The position numbers were made by a program, and so were the translations under genes. A stretch of 64,000 bases of DNA from Nephromyces sp. MM_2019 (Eukaryota; Apicomplexa; Aconoidasida; Nephromycida). Position 1 is the first letter of the stretch. Each line of letters starts with the position of its first letter. Below the pieces are notes generated by a model that was not told where the DNA came from, ran no database searches, and saw only the letters and a program-made list of their open reading frames with translations. Shown here one piece after another: positions 60,080-64,000 of the stretch. The DNA lies in the NCBI GenBank assembly GCA_015657535.1, contig JADHZB010001540.1, forward strand, positions 1-64,000, in the 5' to 3' direction.

Positions 60080-60442
60080 CATATCCTGGTACAATAAACT
60101 TTCTTGAAAAGTTAGAGAATGAAACGGCCATAAAGAGGTCACACAGTTTCACATTATACAGCCGGGGAGGGAGTCGTCTGGACTCCACGTGATGAGTATT
60201 TCCAGGTTTCCTGTGCAACTCAGGTTTGGTGAGCCCTGGATTAGTACGCTTTCGGGGTCACGTCGAACGAGGCTCGTAAGCAAACAGCAACCCAGGAGGG
60301 ACCGTTAGAGAGGGACAACGTAAACGTAGCACGCAGCTGCCATATACTCACTTGGATATGGTGAAAAACCCATCTTATTCAACACAAATTGAAGCTTACC
60401 TCGAGCTCGCCAGCGACGTTTTTGCATAAAATCCTCCCTCAT
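60060..60442 (-). CDS. Possible small two-exon protein, 72 aa (weak)
   Basis: Exon 60442-60400 begins with ATG, codes MREDFMQKRRWRAR and ends in a very strong donor CGAG|GTAAGC. An acceptor TACTAATCCAG before 60235 opens a second exon 60235-60060 in phase, coding KPELHRKPGNTHHVESRR, RLYNVKLCDLF and a hydrophobic end before TGA. The donor is convincing; the acceptor choice is not, since TAATCCAG lacks a pyrimidine tract. Family unknown. Confidence 0.3.
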
Positions 60443-62005
60443 GCAGCAATTCACAATAGAAATCTGCTTGACGTGGTATGCAGCTGAGGAGTACCTTAAC
60501 CTAACTGATCTACAGGCTTCTGTTGAACTCCGGCGAGTAAACGATTATGATAGAGCTTTCACTTTCATCATTCTGTGTTAGTTGGTTTGGGATCTATGTT
60601 GCAAACCGCTAAACTCTTCATGAAGTGTGGTACAACAATGTGTGTACCAGTTTTAATGGGTGGCTTGTAATAAGCTGGTCACGTGTGTGTTCACATGGAG
60701 AATTTCATTAGAACTTCCGTCTGTACATTTTGTTTTTGTTTCAAGCCTAAAGGGTGATGATGCTTTTGTGGAGCAATAAGCAAACGATTAGATTGTGTGT
60801 AGTGGGTATGCATGAAATGTTATGGTGAGCAATTTAGACCAGGAGAAATGTAGGGTATGGTGAGCTTTAAGCATTTGGATTCTTGTCACTGCATGAAAGT
60901 TGCAATCATATGCTGCCCAGATAGATGCATGTTTAGAATGGAACTAAACTTGATGTAGCCATGCAAAATTTTGCCCGATTTTGTCTCTGACTTATGCATT
61001 AGTTAATGGAAAAGCTATTGCAAGGCATGTAGTCAACTAGCTTGAGAACAGAAGCTACACACGAGATTGTGTAATAACCCATTTCTAGAATATGCTATTT
61101 TTTCTGTGAACCACAGTTACCATGGTGTATTTATGAATTGGTAGTGATTCATAGCTGTGCTAATTCATTGGTCTGCATAACATCTTGTAGCAAACTTGCC
61201 ATTTCGGTTATGAAAGAAAGGCTGCTGCTTGCCGTGCTTTCAACGAAGTCTTAAGTTTAAGCGCGCGAATATTATCTCACTCTCACACGCATTCTGCGGT
61301 TACCGCTTGTTATTCTTCACCCGTTTTAACCCTTGTTCTGCTGATAAGCTGAGTTCATTACATAGTATAGCTTTGCAAACAAGATGGACTTGTCTTTACT
61401 TGTGTGACCACAACGAAAATTAGACCGCAGAATAGCAAGCACTAATATTAACTACACGGCTACCACATTCGCCCTGCAGAAACTTGCAGCATTACATGTA
61501 CAAAGTAGTACTACTTCATAACTAACACAAGTACCTAATTAGGTAGAACTTTGCATTTAGTTGATAACAGGCTAATCAAATGAAAAATTTATCTTATATG
61601 CTACAGGTCAAGCAGACGGAACAACCGCTTACACACCACATCGACACACACAGGACAGGCTCTCATCGGGGCTCGCTATATATGTAATTACTTCATGACA
61701 AACCACTAGGACATAAGGTGGTCCATATATCGAGAGTTAGCCCTGTATTAACGCTTGACGGCATGTGAAGTTCGGGTATCAAAAGAGCCATATAAGACTG
61801 CGTATGCATCAGCAGTGCGTTCAGGTACTCCGCATTGCTCAATTTTCATCTCGCTGTGGAGCATAGCGCACACGGCAGGTAATATTTCATTACATTCAAC
61901 AAAGAAGCACGCAGAGCGATATTCTGCGTTGTGCCTTGATTCTTTTAAGGAAGGAAAACTGGCAGACCCGAACTTCCACAGGAAAGGAATACCACCTTGT
62001 TCAAA
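60443..62005. other. Upstream region of the eRF3 gene, no supported gene
   Basis: Spacer of 1.6 kb. A 109-codon frame starting near 61755 overlaps the eRF3 first exon in another frame and is taken as a by-product. It should contain the eRF3 promoter and 5' leader. Confidence 0.5.
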
Positions 62006-63904
62006 ATGGATAGCAACTGGGAAGATGGTATTGCAGAAGATTATCCTGCCCCACTTGCAGAAGTCGAAGATTGCACAACTCTAAACGATGGAGCAGTGCA
62101 AGGCGGTTAGAAATCTCTTTTTTCTTAATTAACCTGTATATCTAGTAATGCTGGTGATTTACCCGCTTGGGATGGCACTTAAAATTGCCGTAAATGTATT
62201 ATTGCTTTGATTTGTCTTCAAAGCGTAAGTATATTCACTTATTATTTTGTGGGTGAGGAAGGATGAAACTGGGAAAATTATCGTGAAAAAGCCAGAGGCA
62301 CACGGCAATTTACTATATCGTTGGTTACTTTACGGTCTGCTCTAAGAACTTGAATACCGTGATACGTGCAATCGTCATTTTTAGTGGGTAATTGCCGCCG
62401 ATAGGGATTGTATGTGCTGAAATTTTCTTTCGATTAGTAGGTTTAAGCCGTTTTAGGGTTGGTAGCTTGCACATGGTTACCAGAATATCCCTCTGTCTGT
62501 TCTCATATTCATCAGACTGAGGGTTGATCAGGTGCTCTAATGATTCATTTTATTGGGATGACTTTGTTTTTTTTTGCGGGACTGAGGATGCAGCAAAAGT
62601 GAAACGTTTTTCTTCTCATCTTGATTTTGATTTGAAGTTTGCTTAAGTTGTGTTTCAGTTATCAATCATCCGGAACTCACTTCCCAATGTAATTAGCTAC
62701 TAAAATGTTTATATGTTTTTGTGTATATTACGGTGCATCATAAAGAGGTAATCCTCCACCCCCAATTTATCCGGTTTTAAAGAATTTCCGTGTCGTTATG
62801 CCCGATTTACTTTATATCTCTGCTTGAAGTATTGGAAGTAGCAATTCTTTTCCAGACACTTGTGAACGAAGCTGAATACTTTTTGAACTTTCCTGGTGGG
62901 CATTGATATAACTATCTCATGTTATTGCAGATGCGCATTCACCTCAAATTATGGAGGTTGCAAGTCCTGAAGTGCCTGTTGGGAATACCCCAAATAGCAG
63001 TCCTTCTACAGCCGAAAAACCTCCTCAGACTACTAGACTTGGCAAGGTAGTAGAGCCAGATTCAAGACCCCACTTAAGTATAGTCTTCATTGGGCATGTG
63101 GACGCTGGAAAGTCAACAACATGCGGGAACATTTTGTAAGTTTATTATTTTCTTACTAAAGACCTTGATTATGATTTTTGCATCCTGGCACTGATGCGCT
63201 TCATATTTTACCTTATAAAAAAACACCATTTTTTCCGTGCTTATTCGTCGAGTATTTTATGCGAAGGGAAAAAAGGTGGTGTAATTTGCGCTTTGCAGGT
63301 AAGCGCAAATTTAGCAGCGATTTTTAGGCGATAAATATGGCAGACTTTCAGAAAGTTCTCAGAAAATATACGTAAAGCTATGATTTTGGAATTTGTTTTC
63401 AATTTTGTGTGTCTATTGGTGTAATTTTTTTGGATTATATGTGGTTTTTTTGGGTGCTATTAACAAAATAAAAATCTCCTTAAGGTTTAATGAATTAAAT
63501 CTAAAAATATTGATTGTAGGAGGATTTGAAGGAGTTTGTAAAATTGTTGAAATGTTTGGAAATGGGATGAAAAAATATTCATTATCGATGGTATTCAGTT
63601 TAAGTCTCATCATAAGAAGTATTTTTTATTTTATGACTTTAGTACTCAAAAATTCACTTTTTTTGTTGTGATTGCATGTTTTTTCACGATTGTTGCTTCA
63701 TTGATTTAGCGCAAAGTGTGTGTGTGGCATTTATTATTCATCACTTGCAATGAAATTTATTCTTTATGGATATTCCAAAGGTATCTTTCTGGATATGTGG
63801 ACGAACGTACTTTGGAGAAGTATGAGAGAGAGGCTAAGGAAAAGAATAGGGAAAGCTGGTTTTTTGCCTTCATACTGGATACGAACGAGGAAGAAAGAAG
63901 CAAG
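62006..63904 (+). CDS. eRF3: Eukaryotic peptide chain release factor GTP-binding subunit eRF3, first three exons
   Basis: Exons 62006-62105 (ATG; starts MDSNWEDGIAEDYPAP), 62931-63135 and 63781-63904 join in phase, with donors GGCG|GTTAGA, TTTT|GTAAGT and AAG|GTAAAT and acceptors TTATTGCAG and ATTCCAAAG. The short acidic and Pro/Ser-rich N-terminus leads to the GTPase start: LSIVFIGHVDAGKSTTCGNI holds the G1 P-loop. It is followed by YLSGYVDERTLEKYEREAKE and KNRESWFFAFILDTNEEERS, diagnostic of eRF3/Sup35/GSPT1. The first residues after G1 distinguish it from eEF1A and fit eRF3 better than Hbs1. The protein binds eRF1 and hydrolyses GTP during termination at stop codons in the cytoplasm. Switch I, the remaining GTPase motifs and the C-terminal domains lie beyond the right edge. 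No prion-like QN-rich N-terminus is present: the N-extension before the GTPase is only about 85 residues. Confidence 0.9.
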
Positions 63905-64000
63905 GTAAATATGTTTTTGCAAGGTGGAGGATAATACAAGAGGAACGCTAGCTTTTTCAGCGAGTTCGCCCTTTTTTATTTTAGAAGGCTACTGCAATTC

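Noticed and set aside
60120..60420. GC-richer segment considered as a structured RNA (SRP, RNase P or snRNA)
   Set aside because: No diagnostic conserved box of those RNAs was found; a coding candidate overlaps it.
61755..62084. 109-codon plus-strand frame
   Set aside because: It overlaps the first eRF3 exon in a different frame; the eRF3 frame is supported by phase and homology.
63905..64000. Fourth eRF3 exon after TTTTATTTTAG near 63985
   Set aside because: The few following codons do not match the expected GKTVEVGRA-type continuation, so the next exon probably lies outside the window.

Overview
The window is nuclear DNA from a single-celled eukaryote with spliced genes. Introns follow GT-AG and reading phase is kept across nearly every junction I could join. 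TAA, TAG and TGA all serve as stops, so the code looks standard. A diverged Arp4 with a huge serine-rich insert, a triple CCCH zinc-finger protein with a long low-complexity tail, and an eRF3 whose G1 region reads like alveolate homologues suggest an apicomplexan or close relative. That placement is inference. No CRISPR array, bacterial operon, rRNA, convincing tRNA or intact transposon was seen.

Layout. 1-5750 (+): 3' part of a multi-exon gene ending in a C2HC zinc finger. 5951-6407 (-): a four-exon gene for about 96 aa. 8252-13909 (+): Arp4-like actin-related protein, five exons. 14.2 kb: a GT-rich minisatellite. 15040-16128 (+): basic protein of about 287 aa. 16147-28381 (-): a gene for about 2170 aa, tail-to-tail with the previous one (18 bp gap), with a 3 kb intron holding a large GA tract. 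32022-36030 (-): triple CCCH zinc-finger protein, four exons. 39320-39599 (-): last two exons of an unidentified gene. 44100-52062 (-): at least 14 small exons of a kinesin-14-like protein whose motor has lost its switch motifs. 55254-55766 (+): possible gene. 56929-59277 (-): single-exon F-box protein with a Cys/His-rich C-terminus. 59.8-60.4 kb: two weak small candidates on opposite strands. 62006-63904 (+): first three exons of eRF3, running off the right edge.

Two compartments are visible. The left part (about 1-28 kb) has long introns, several rich in TG on the coding strand, and long Ser-rich exons. The middle (about 36-52 kb) is very AT-rich, with many short exons and large stretches where no gene could be supported.

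The identifiable genes are housekeeping or regulatory: chromatin (Arp4), RNA binding (CCCH), ubiquitin-ligase adaptor (F-box), microtubule-related (kinesin-14-like) and translation termination (eRF3). They do not form one pathway. The strongest candidate for something new is the kinesin-14-like protein: it keeps a Walker A lysine and serine but lacks a recognisable switch I or switch II. Exon models were built by eye and need transcript support.
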